A stretch of DNA of 64,000 nucleotides, from NCBI GenBank assembly GCA_019321725.1, contig CM033123.1, positions 1,248,960 through 1,312,959 on the forward strand, in the 5' to 3' direction. The notes below the pieces were generated by a model. That model searched no databases and was not told the origin of the DNA. It worked only from the letters and a program-made list of their open reading frames with translations. The translations under genes and the position numbers were made by a program. Of this stretch, positions 1 to 11,077 are shown one piece after another; within the stretch, counting starts at the first letter, position 1, and each line of letters begins with the position of its first letter. This stretch comes from Paulownia fortunei. Lineage: Eukaryota > Streptophyta > Magnoliopsida > Lamiales > Paulowniaceae.

Positions 1-714
1 GAATACAACGAATGAGGAGAGAGAGCGAGACATGAGCAAGTATTTACTATGAGAAAAACTTATAGGAATTGAGAAACTTTTGATTATTATTGAAGATAAA
101 TTGTTACCGAACATATCATACATATATTCTACTCAATTGCAATTTTTTTTTTGATAGATTAAGGTATTACATTATTGTGTATTTGATTAATTTATTATTA
201 TTAAAATAATATGTTATTTAAATTTGTAAGTATCAAATTATTCTAATAATATTTTAGATTGAATTTCAATTTTTATCATAATTATTATATACAATAAATA
301 TATTCTAGATATATATAAGTGCATATGTGTGTAAGTATAGGTGTCTAATTTTGAGTGATTGATGTGAGTTTTATTATAGTAGTCTAATTATAGGTGATTG
401 ACTTAAAATTAAGAAAGCAATCCGATTATAAGTGATTGATGTCGGTTTTAACTATTAAACCCACAAGAATTCGGCTTTAATCCATGGATAGAATCGATTT
501 TAAGTGGATGGATCTTGTAAAACGGATTTATTTACACCCGCAATTGTAGGCCAAGTTCAAAGTTCACTGGTGATTAAACGGGTCTTATTAAATAGGACCC
601 GGATTAGGATTTTTGGTAGGCCACTTTACTTTTCTTCCTCTCTTAGGCATCTCCATACCCACCCACCAATCTGTGCTCCTTATCTGCCTGCCGAAGTTTC
701 TCCTCTTCTCAGAC
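1..714. other. Upstream region of the SWEET gene
   Basis: No gene is visible. The stretch is AT-rich. Between about 345 and 515 a short motif of the type AGTGATTGATG recurs four times in imperfect form (near 354, 392, 440 and 500), the remains of a small local repeat. The last 100 bases before 715 are pyrimidine-rich and are likely promoter and 5' leader of the SWEET gene. Confidence 0.5.
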
Positions 715-3142
715 ATGGATGTGAGTGTCGTGTTTGGAGTCCTAGGTAAGCCTTTCACAACCTCATTCTTCTCCAACCTTAATTTTCATATTGTCTGATC
801 ACCATCTCGAATTCATTTTTCTTTTCCCTTTCCAGGAAACATCGTTGCGTCGCTGCTATTCCTCTCACCACTGTGAGTTCACTTTTCTTTAGTTAATTTT
901 GCCCCTATTTTGATCGTTAGTTGTGGTGCTCGACTTAAAAGGGTTCTTGTTGTTGTGGGTCTATATACAGAGATACTTTCTGGAGGATAGTGAAAAACCG
1001 ATCCACAGAAGAATTTGAGAGCATTCCTTACATAGTCCTGCTATTGAATGCATCTCTATGGACTTACTACGGAATTATCAAACCAGTGGTGCTTCTTGTG
1101 ACCATCAATGGATTTGGATCCTTGATGATGGTTATCTATATTACCATATTCTTAATTTTTGCTCCTGCGAAAATGAAGGTAAAATTTAGTGATTATTTTT
1201 TTGCCTGTTCATTTACCTCAATTTTTGTTTTAACTCTATATTAATTGGTCTGTTGTAAATCCGTATGAAATTTTTTCCGGTGGTGGTTTTCAGCTGAAGA
1301 CCGCCGCTCTGGTGGTGGTTTTGAATGTGGGTTTTCTGGTGGCGGTCATTTTGGGCACTAGATGGGCGATGGACAGCCAGGCCCAAGTCAATACCATTGG
1401 TACTCTGTGTGTATGCGTGACCGTTATTTCTTTCGCTTCTCCTTTGGCTGCCATAGTAAGAAATACTTTTTTTTTTTAAATAAGTTTTTATCTTTTTCGG
1501 TTCTTTATTTTATCATTTTTTGGTCTGCTGGAAATAGTAGATATTTATGTGCAGTCTTGTTTATTATTTTATTTTAAAATGAAATGGGTTTGATTTTAGC
1601 AAATAAAAAATAAAGAAAAAGAAATATGAAAAGATTAGGGTAGACAAGTTTCACAGAATATATACTTTATTAGGTCTAAATGAAGCTACTACCGACATGA
1701 TTCATATGTAACGCATCATTTTCACCTTTATAATATCTATAAGCAACTTCATAGTTTATATTATATAATTGTTTTTCAAGATAATTTATCTTGAAAATAC
1801 GATAAAGATAATGATGGTCGCATCGATATAATTTCCTTTACTTGAAATTTCATGTGTTTTTTCAAATTTAAAGTCAATAATTTTTGTAAGCAATATTATA
1901 TTTTGAACGAAATTATGTGATTAGTCGACTGGTCTATTTCAACAAGCAAAATTAAATTAGGAGGACAATACAATATCAAGCTAGCTAGCTTTCACATTCT
2001 ATCAATTTTTACCCTTCATTTTTGCCAATTAATATTAATACCTCTTTTAACTACAGAGTTCAAAACGGCTCAAATACTCCTATGAATTAAATATGGTCTA
2101 TGAGGAGAAAACATCAATTACTTCATCTAAAAATGCTGCCAAAAAATAATAAGAATCATAAAAGGGTACCTACTGCCATATTTTTCTGCTAACAATGATT
2201 TTGTTTTTGTCATTTTCAGAGAACAGTGGTGACAACCAAGAGTGTAGAGTTCATGCCCTTCTTCCTCACATTTTTCTACTTCCTCGTCGGTACCATGTGG
2301 AGTATTTATGCGATATTGGTTCACGATACTTTCATTTTGGTAAGTATTTTGACAAACTTTTTGCACTATGTCACCTTGAATAAAACAAAAGAAAAGGGCA
2401 ATTATCTTGAAAGAAAACGTTCCATTACAGTTTTGCTGGACTAGGCCTATGGTATGCTACATATTTTTTAGTAAGGTTTTTCACACGTATCCTGGAATGT
2501 GAGAATATTTCTCACTAAAGATCGAGGGTATATCTCTTGTCGATCATTCAGTTCTGCATACTTTCTACTACAATGGGGTTTGATGAGAGAACTCTTTGTG
2601 CAGTGGAAACATTAGAAATAACCTGGAAAATAAGGTGCAAGTAGAGGCTTTTTAGTTGGTTTGTGGAGGTAACACTATACTTTCACACTTTCTGGAGGTC
2701 ATTTGGAGTTGAAAGAAAATTGAGGGAAAACGAGGCGTTAAAGCCTCTACTCCAATTTGTTGTTCCATCTCCTACTTGATGCATTACATTTATCTCGAAT
2801 TTCATTTGATCTGTAACATGAGTATGAGAATGCAAACGACAAGCGACTTGGATTGTATGTAATTGAGAAATTAACAAGGAATACACTAACTTTGTTACGA
2901 TTTCACAATGTTGTTGCATAAGACAAGATTGTCTATTGTCTAATGAGAACATAACATGATATATGTTCTTTTTTTTGGTTCCGCAGATACCAAATGGAAT
3001 AGGGTTCATACTTGGAGTAGCCCAGTTAGCACTGTATGCTTGGTACAGCATACTCAGGCCATCAAAGAATGCAAATGCTGTCTTGGAGGAGGGAGGCCAA
3101 CATGAACAACTCATTGCACATTCCGCTCGATCTTTCGACTGA
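715..3142 (+). CDS. SWEET16/17-like sugar transporter, clade IV
   Basis: Membrane uniporter that moves mono- or disaccharides down their gradient; clade IV SWEETs (SWEET16/17) act at the vacuolar membrane. Six exons: 715-745, 836-872, 971-1178, 1294-1455, 2220-2339 and 2987-3142. All borders are GT-AG and the phase holds throughout, giving 237 residues, a normal family length. Two MtN3/saliva domains lie at about residues 5-90 and 128-212. The first carries TFWRIVKNRSTEE and WTYYGI; the second carries RTVVTTKSVEFMPF and PNGIGFILGVAQL. These blocks match what I recall of SWEET17. The ATG at 715 was chosen because exon 1 (MDVSVVFGVLG) aligns with the usual short first exon. The tail is short and polar. 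The tonoplast location and the fructose/glucose preference are inferred from the clade. Confidence 0.93.
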
Positions 3143-4869
3143 TGGAATCGATAGTTATCGATGCATACAGATATTCTGAGGCGTATCGATAATATGATAA
3201 TTAGGGGTTTTCTCTTTTTGGTTTTTCCCCTCTTAACTGCTACAACACATTACGTATTGTGTCTGTGTTTTGTACCCTATGGGCCAAAAAAATTCGTCTC
3301 ATATATGGTGTATAGTTTTGAGTTAAGAGTTGAATAAAATAGAGGTGCTATATATATGATTTTATGTTTGTATTTTTCAAGTTAAATATTATCTTGTATT
3401 GATTCTCACCAAAATTCATTTTGGGTGCACAATAAGAATTTGTATTCTCAAATCATATAAGTGGGGTTTGCTTTTATGGTGGAAATTTCATTTTTCTCTA
3501 GGGAAAAAAAAAAACAAAAAAGAAAAACATAGTAACTCAACCTAATTGTATAATGTTTAATTGCATCAATTCTTGATGAATTGTAAATAGGGGTGTCATT
3601 GGGCTTGATTTTAATTCGAATATAATGATTTTATTTTTTCCCCCAATATTGACCAGAATTCAATTAGAAATGTTGAATGTAACTGGATGATCTAAGTTTT
3701 AATTTGTGCAGTCCAATGTGACTAAGATTTAAATCATATTAAATTTTATAAAATCTAGTTTATGGTTATGTACATTTGATTTCTAGTAGTTTACGCATGT
3801 TTTTTTTATTCTTTTTAATATGCAAAATTGCAATTAATAATAATTCAAGAATTATGTACCGTACTGTTTTTTTTATTGAGAAATTATATTAAAAGATTAT
3901 TTTCGAAATAATTATCTGAATTTTGAAATAAATGTGTAGACAAACATAATAATGAATACTGCTATTTTTTATCCACAAAGTGTTACAAATCTTTCCACTA
4001 AGCTGGCAAGGTGTTGATTGAAATGAAAAGTGGGCTTGCTAGCTGTCTCTGAATGTTATCCAAAGTAAACAAGATTAAAGCCCACAAGAAGAAGAAGAAG
4101 AAGACACTTCTTGCTTATCAAATGGACATGTAGTAGCTAATTTGGTTGTATGAATTTCGGCCCATCAATTAGAATATTAACGGCCCATTAATCCATCCCT
4201 TTTGGGCCCAACAGTTAGAATTCTGCCCATAGTTAAAGTCCAACGCAAGATACTTACAAAAAAACAAAAAAACTCCAATGCAAGATATCACACATATGTA
4301 AATATACGCGCACCTAGATACATACATACATACTGTAACATACCTGTGTCCATATATTATAAATACACATGCATTGAAAAATTTAAAACATAAAAATACT
4401 AAAATTGGTATATTGTTTGGTGCTTATGTCTATTATTGATCCTGCTAAATTCTAACATCACATATTTATGATCGAAATGTTTTGGATAAACTCATTTCTC
4501 ATATCCAATATTGTGTTTGAGTTTTATTTTTTCTATGAATATTTGGATATTCTAATTGTCTAATCGATACATATTTTATTAATGTTCGACTCCGTCCACC
4601 ACCAATATCATTGTGTGAAATGATTTTTTGGAGCGGTGATACATCATCACAAACACAAATATTAAGGTAAGGACAAATTTTTTATTTTCATTAAACATTC
4701 ATAGTTATATAAATTGCCATGAGAAGTAAAGTAAAGAGTAATTAAAGAGGGACCAAATAAAAAAAAGAGGTAAATCGTTTGAGAAGACTGAATAGTGATC
4801 CATTGATGCAGGCGTGTGTGTGCAGGACCAGTGACAGGAATCGCATCCCCCGCAAGTTATATATATATA

Positions 4870-4958
4870 TATATATATATACACTCAAACAACAGATAAT
4901 CCAACTAAAACCTGCTCATCTTTCACGAGCCATCCATATTAACTACTATATCCTATCA

Positions 4959-5015
<57 letters not shown>

Positions 5016-5309
5016 CATATATATGTATATATATGTATTCACAAGAAGAAAAAGACAAAATTGGATTTGCAGATCCCCATGTTCAATGTGTGACTAAGGT
5101 TGTTTAAGTCTTGAACACTGGCTCTTGGCTGATAATGAAACACCGTCACTCACTTATTAATTTTAGCTGCTAATAAAGAAATAATGAAGATGCTTTTTTC
5201 ATTATTATATATATATATATTATATATATATACACTCAAACAACAGATAATCCAACTAAAACCTGCTCATCTTTCACGAGCCATCCATATTAACTACTAT
5301 ATCCTATCA

Positions 5310-5366
<57 letters not shown>

Positions 5367-5571
5367 CATATATATGTATATATATGTATTCACAAGAAGA
5401 AAAAGACAAAATTGGATTTGCAGATCCCCATGTTCAATGTGTGACTAAGGTTGTTTAAGTCTTGAACACTGGCTCTTGGCTGATAATGAAACACCGTCAC
5501 TCACTTATTAATTTTAGCTGCTAATAAAGAAATAATGAAGATGCTTTTTTCATTATTATATATATATATAT
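4870..5571. repeat. Perfect 351-bp tandem duplication
   Basis: Two head-to-tail copies, about 4870-5220 and 5221-5571, are offset by exactly 351 bases at every landmark checked: ACACTCAAAC at 4881/5232, TCCTATCATC at 4951/5302, and the CATTATT block at 5200/5551. The inner (CA)n and (TA)n tracts have the same length in both copies, so the duplication is very young or is an assembly artefact. Both ends lie in (AT)n runs, which suggests slippage or unequal exchange there. The unit has no coding signal. Confidence 0.92.
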
Positions 5572-6369
5572 ATATATATTTGTGGTGTTCTTGTGAAAAT
5601 TGAAAATTAATTCATTCACAAGTAGTGGGAAGAATAGTGTCCCTCAATTGCATTTTTAAATTAGGTTTATATAATAATATATCTTTTAATGCGTCTGTCT
5701 CTTTTTTATAAAATAAAAATAAATGTTTTGTATTATAATGTTTGATAAAATAGAATAAATGAAGATATTAAAATCACGAGTCAGAAAATAAAAATTAAGG
5801 AAACGATATTTTTTTATTTTTTAATATTTTCAAAAAATTAATATTTTTACATATAAAATTTTATGAAGTTGGGCGCGGCACCCTTGGCTCCACCTGCTCC
5901 ACCTGTGAGTTATGTCTGATACAACTCTCTATTACTTTGTCGAATTTGATTCTCTATGTAATAATTAAACATTTCACTTGTTTTTTAAATTATGTTGCAT
6001 TGTCGTACGTGCTAATATTATGCATTAAAAAGCAAATGTTTGCTAGACGAGTAACGTGTACGTGCTAATATAATAAGATGGATTATTCTAGATTATCGTG
6101 TTTAGCTGGGTATTAGCACATTAATTGTTTCCACAAAGTAAAAAAAAGTTATTCTGTCGATTGAAAAAGTGTTATTTAAACATTTTTGTCAAAAATAAAT
6201 GAAATTGTTTGTGTTGTATTTTGAAAAACTTCACCATAAATATTTTTTTATTGAAAATATATAGTAAAATGAGTTGCTGCTTTTTGCTTAACTATTACAA
6301 CTCAGAATTAAAAAAAAACAAAACAAACTCATATGCTAATTGAATAAAAGAGATTCGTCAAAGAACTCA

Positions 6370-6709
6370 GAGTCCTTTTGGTTTTATTTTTCATTTTATT
6401 TTTATGTTTCAGCATTTTTATTAGTGTAAATATTTCAATTAAGTTTTCGTAAAGTGAAAATATATAATATTAATTATAGTTTTTATGTTGATTATACATA
6501 TTTAGAAATGATAATATATTTATTTCATGATATTTTTTATAAACGTAAAATATTAATAGGTTTAAAAAAATATTTGATAGGAATATTTTCATTTTTAATT
6601 TTAAATCAAAAACTTTTAAAAACACAAATAAATAAGGTAAATATATTTTTAAAATTTTAAATAATAAAAATTAAAAAGATACTTTTTGAAAATGAAACCA
6701 AATACACTC
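6370..6709. mobile_element. Possible 340-bp MITE-like element
   Basis: Imperfect terminal inverted repeats of about 22 bases. The left end begins GAGTCCTTTTGGTTTT; the right end, read in reverse complement, begins GAGTGTATTTGGTTTC. The inside is AT-rich and codes for nothing credible. The flanks give only a weak possible three-base target duplication (TCA/TAA). End sequences of the TTTGGTTT type are common in plant non-autonomous DNA transposons. No family was assigned. Confidence 0.4.
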
Positions 6710-7334
6710 TAACAGAACATATTTGGGGTGGCTCGAAGACAACAAATCTTAAAAGATGTTCCTTACTACATTTTATTATTACAAATATATTTGAATTTAA
6801 TTTTGAACTTTTTTTGTTAATACGCTTGACTCATTTATATTATTCTTTTATATTTAATTTTTTATATAAATTTATATGATAATAATTTATTAAAAAATAT
6901 ATATATTTTTATAAATTTTAATAATATTATTATTAAAAAATATATTTATTAATTATATAAAATTATTAAAAGAGTCTGACAGTCCAAAATGAAAATTGAT
7001 CTAAGCACTAAAAAAATCTATCCCAAATCCACATCACATCATCTCTGTTATCACCCTTGTGATCTCTCGGAAATGATAAAGTGTTCTCCAAACTTGGCGT
7101 TAGCCATTGAATCTTCAGTCCATATTCTGTAAAGTCACAAGGTGCTTAATGGAAGAGGGTGACGGACAAGACTACACACCTATTCCTTTTAAATCAGAAC
7201 AAGGTATGAGAGGAGGGGACAGTGAACTTCACATTTGCTGCAGCCTGCAGCAGCCTTTTTCTTCTCCAAAATCATGAACCATCAAACTAATTTAATTGCG
7301 TGACAACTCTCGCCCTGAGATTCTTTCTTCTGTA

Positions 7335-7352
7335 CCCCCCCCCCCCCCCCCC
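7335..7352. repeat. Homopolymer run of 18 C
   Basis: An uninterrupted run of 18 cytosines, followed by a CA-rich stretch. The complementary strand is poly-G. It is a likely site of sequencing and length uncertainty. Confidence 0.9.
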
Positions 7353-7525
7353 ACCACACCCAAGTGTATGTGTGTCTGTGTGTGAAAAAAAGATAACCAT
7401 GTGGTGTGTTTGGTAGGAGAAATGAGAAATGGAAGGAATGGAGTGCGAGAGGTTCTGAAATTTCAATTTTTTTTTTAAAGCATGTTAATTCATTCGGTAT
7501 TATTCATCCTTAAGTGAAATTAATA

Positions 7526-7605
7526 TATGAAGAGGAATTCATAATTATGGCATATTTTAATGAAAAAGGAAATCAAAATATGAAGAAGAATTCATAATTA
7601 TGGCA
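7526..7605. repeat. Short tandem repeat, period about 52 bp
   Basis: The block ATATGAAGARGAATTCATAA, followed by TTATGGCATAT, occurs twice with a 52-base spacing and one substitution. It lies between GGAATGG-type and CCATTCC-type sequences and may belong to a decayed element, but no clear inverted ends were found. Confidence 0.6.
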
Positions 7606-8283
7606 TATCGAAATAATTGTTACATAAATTTCATCCCATTCCTTCTTCATCTGCAATTCCTAAAGAAGAGCCATAATAATCCTCTTCAATCTTCTATTTG
7701 CATTTGATAGATACATAAATCACGTTATATCTAAAAAAATATTTTTGTATATTTGATATGTTTGTCTGAAATGTAATGTAAAATGTAAAATCAAATTAGA
7801 GTAGAAGATTAGAGCGGTAATAATTTCCTTTGGATTCATTTGCCTCTTCATTTTATTAACACCAAACATGGCCTGCAGGACTGCCACTAAGAACAATTAG
7901 GGTTTTGCTTGTCTTATTACGTTTGTCAATTTTAATTACATAAACTAGTCTGGTTTCCACGTGCTCCTGGGGACTCTCTCCTCAGTCACCACTCCCCACT
8001 TACTTCAATGCTATATTTTTGCATTCATCGACACCCTAACACGTTTGACCCCCTCTCTATCTCACCCCCCACGCTTCTCCCCCTGAGTATTAGATTTTCT
8101 TTGTTAAGCCATTTTCTTGCACTGAATCTGTAGTTTTCAAGAGTTTTATGCCATATATAGGACGAAAATCAAAATCCCAGAGAGCGAGACTGATTTTTTT
8201 GTTCCACTTTTTTTCATCTGGGTCGCAAAAATTTGGTTTAAAGTGAAATCTTTCTTCTGGGGTTTCAACATTTTGAGCTTAAA

Positions 8284-9549
8284 ATGGTGATGGAAGTGGT
8301 GCATGAAGATATGGGGGAAGGCAACATGCAATGCACAAACCATCCATACAAAAACAGCACCCCAGGTGGCATCTGCGCTTTTTGCCTTCAAGAAAAGCTT
8401 GGAAAGCTTGTTTCTTCCTCATTTCCTGTTGCTGTTTTCCCTTCTTCTTCTTCATCTTCTTCTCCTTCTTTTAGATCTGACTTTGGTGGTAACAACGCTA
8501 CCTCAGCCGGCGGGGACGCCTCCAGCGGCCCGGCCCTTCAAGTACGCCACCTTGCTTCTTCATCTGCCAACTCTCAAAGTGGAGGCAATGATTGTAACTA
8601 TCATGGTTATTACACAAGGAGATCAAGATTGTCTTTTGTTACACACAAGAAAAAGAAAAAGAAGGATGGAGTGGTGATGGGGAGTTCAGATTCCTCCAGC
8701 ATTGTTTTCAAGAGAAGCAAGTCTACTGCAACTCCAAGAAGAGGTATGCAATTCTTGGATGAAAACTTTGCTGAAGATGATAGTCCTCACAGAAGAGGGT
8801 TCTGGTCATTTCTTTACATGTCAAAGCATGCTACTACTAAGAAAAGTGATAAGCACTTGAAAGACATGAACTTTACAGCAATACCTAGTACTGTGAGTAG
8901 TACTGTGGGATCATCTTCTGTGAATGGTGGTGGTGGTGGTGGTGTTGCTGTTGCTGTTGCTGGTGCAGTTAGATCAAGGGAGAAGAAAAGGGAGGACTTT
9001 GTGGTGGTGGATGAGAATGGGAGCCCAGATCAGACATTTGACAGAAAGGTGTCAAGATCTAGATCTGTTGGTTGTGGGAGCAGGAGCTTTTCAGGGGATT
9101 TCTTTGAGAGGATCTCAACTGGTTTTGGTGATTGTACTCTCCGCAGAGTGGAGTCTCAGAGAGAAGGGAAGCCTAAAGTGCAATCAGTTCACAGGAATGG
9201 TGGAAATAGTGGTGGTAATGGGCAGGATTGCATTAAGGAAAGAGTTAGATGTGGTGGAATTTTCAGTGGTTTTATGATCACTTCATCTTCATCTTCTTCA
9301 TCATCTTCTTCTTATTGGGTTTCATCTTCAGCTGAGGATAATAATGTGAATGGGAAGGCAATTTCAGCAGCTCGTCCTTCATCAGTGAGGCATCTTTCTC
9401 ATGGGAGGAGTAAAAGCTGGGGATGGGCACTTGCAAGTCCTATGAGAGCTTTTGGTAAGCCTTCTACTGGGAAAAGGGATGCTGCTTCAACTAAGAATGT
9501 CACTCCTAACTTGGCTGCAATTCCTTCCTTGTTGACCGTGAGTGGCTGA
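8284..9549 (+). CDS. Ser-rich protein with OCTOPUS-like Cys/His motif
   Basis: Uncharacterised plant protein of 421 residues from a single exon. The N-terminus has a compact motif C17-x2-H20-P-x9-C31-x2-C34-L-x-E-K-L, able to bind zinc in principle. The arrangement resembles the start of OCTOPUS/DUF740 proteins (C-x2-H-P, then C-x2-C-L-x-E-R-L), which are membrane-associated polarity proteins in phloem; this resemblance is my own comparison, not a search. The rest is mostly disordered: Ser runs near residues 54-63, a Lys run near 121-127, a Gly run near 215-220 and a second Ser run near 340-350. Basic RSRS-type segments and a GRSKSWGWALASPMRAF block near the C-terminus look conserved. The ATG at 8284 was chosen as the first in frame; the Met at residue 3 is an alternative. 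No membrane helix or enzyme domain was seen. Confidence 0.8.
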   Translation: MVMEVVHEDMGEGNMQCTNHPYKNSTPGGICAFCLQEKLGKLVSSSFPVAVFPSSSSSSSPSFRSDFGGNNATSAGGDASSGPALQVRHLASSSANSQSGGNDCNYHGYYTRRSRLSFVTHKKKKKKDGVVMGSSDSSSIVFKRSKSTATPRRGMQFLDENFAEDDSPHRRGFWSFLYMSKHATTKKSDKHLKDMNFTAIPSTVSSTVGSSSVNGGGGGGVAVAVAGAVRSREKKREDFVVVDENGSPDQTFDRKVSRSRSVGCGSRSFSGDFFERISTGFGDCTLRRVESQREGKPKVQSVHRNGGNSGGNGQDCIKERVRCGGIFSGFMITSSSSSSSSSSYWVSSSAEDNNVNGKAISAARPSSVRHLSHGRSKSWGWALASPMRAFGKPSTGKRDAASTKNVTPNLAAIPSLLTVSG

Positions 9550-10544
9550 CAAAGAAAAAAGGAAGGCTAAAACTTACCGAGTAAATTAGCTGATACTACT
9601 ATACATTTTTACATTTTTCGTTGGTGTTTCATGTGCTTAGTACTCTGTTTATCCATCCTTGGCGCTACTGAATCATTGTTGGTGCACTTAATTTAATGTT
9701 AATTTATTTATTGTAGTTTCAATTTGTTTAATATTAGTTGAATTTTTATCAGGATTTGGACTGTATTGAAGTCATCTTTGTATATCAATGTGATGTGGGT
9801 ATGAGATTGATGAAAGATTGGGAAATAAAGGGGATCCATATGGATATCTTTCATGATTATTTGACCTGTCCCGGCATGTTTACTGTAAAAATGGAAAAGA
9901 AAAATATGGTGTTGCTCCTTCATACACTGCATAGGATCTGATCTCCAAGATTGTCTGTTTTTGTTCAGGATTTCTGATTGCCAGAGTTGATAATGAATTA
10001 ATTATTTACTAATAAAATTTTTTATTGAACAATCCTAGGAGTGCTGATGATAAAAAGTTATTTAGGCTGATAGTTAAAATATATATGTTTTCTTCCACTG
10101 TGCTATGCCTTTGGGTTGCATTTTGCTTGCTAACAAAGAGCATTTCTACCAAAGATTGTTGATATGATTGCTCACTTTATGCATGGATGTTTAGTAACTT
10201 TACATGCAAAAAGATTGCTGGTGGATTTGGGATTTAGATCCACTTGATGTCTCCATCCAGGAGGCTCTCTAGTTAATGTGCTGCCATTTGAGATGGCCAA
10301 AAATTAAAATAAAGGTTGAATCACATGTCACTAGCTGAGCATGTGCAAGCAAGGACCCATTGTCTTTGTCTAATCATTGTTGAAACAAGGCAGAAAAAGG
10401 AAGAAGTAACAATCACCCTCAAGTTTAGAGTCAAAGTGTTGCAAATGTTTGGTAGATAAAAGACACATTTGAAAGGTCTTAATCTAGACTCAGGTGGAAT
10501 CCAAGCTTATCTAACATTGCCTAAGCTTAGTTGTTTGCTCAACA

Positions 10545-10676
10545 CACACACACGCACACACACACATTATAAACACATACTCTTAACACACTAATCGTCT
10601 CTCTCTGAATATCACACACACATTATAAACACATACTCACGCGCATACTCTTAACACACTAATCATCTCTGAATAT
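10545..10676. repeat. CA-rich imperfect tandem duplication
   Basis: A block that includes CACATTATAAACACATACTC, then CTTAACACACTAATC, then CTCTGAATAT, is present twice (about 10560-10611 and 10614-10676). The second copy has a short insertion. It looks like local slippage next to a CA microsatellite. Confidence 0.75.
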
Positions 10677-11044
10677 TGAAGAATAAATTCTTTTGTGTTT
10701 TTCTAGTTGTGGTATATGAGGATCTTTGGAGCTGAACTTTTCTTTTGAGTATAAACTCTGTAACAATGCAGCTGTCATACACTTTTTTATTTAATGAAAG
10801 TTACTCAAGGCCGAAAGTTCTGGTATTGCACAACAATAATTGGCAAATTTTTCAACGATGCAATTAAGAGCAATCTAGGAGGAGAACAAAAATTAAAATC
10901 TGTCACACTTGTTCTTAGGATCCCTTTGTTTTCTGTCCTATTTTAGTGAATTATTAAGGATTTCGTTAAGAAACATGCTAATTAATTACAATAATGTTTG
11001 ATATGACTATCAAACAAGATGTGATAACATAAGAGTGGTCTACA

Positions 11045-11077
<33 letters not shown>

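Larger units (their letters stand above)
3143..8283. other. Repeat-rich intergenic region
   Basis: No supported gene in about 5.1 kb. The DNA is strongly AT-rich, especially 6840-6960. It contains the 351-bp tandem duplication, a possible MITE, an 18-base C run and a short 52-bp-period repeat, each listed separately. From about 7980 to 8283 the sequence turns C- and T-rich, consistent with promoter and leader of the downstream gene. Open frames here run through microsatellites and are not credible genes. Confidence 0.7.

Noticed and set aside
4779..5444. Two similar open frames through the tandem duplication
   Set aside because: They run through AT and CA microsatellites (IYIYIY and HTHTHT text) and exist only because the DNA is duplicated; no gene features.
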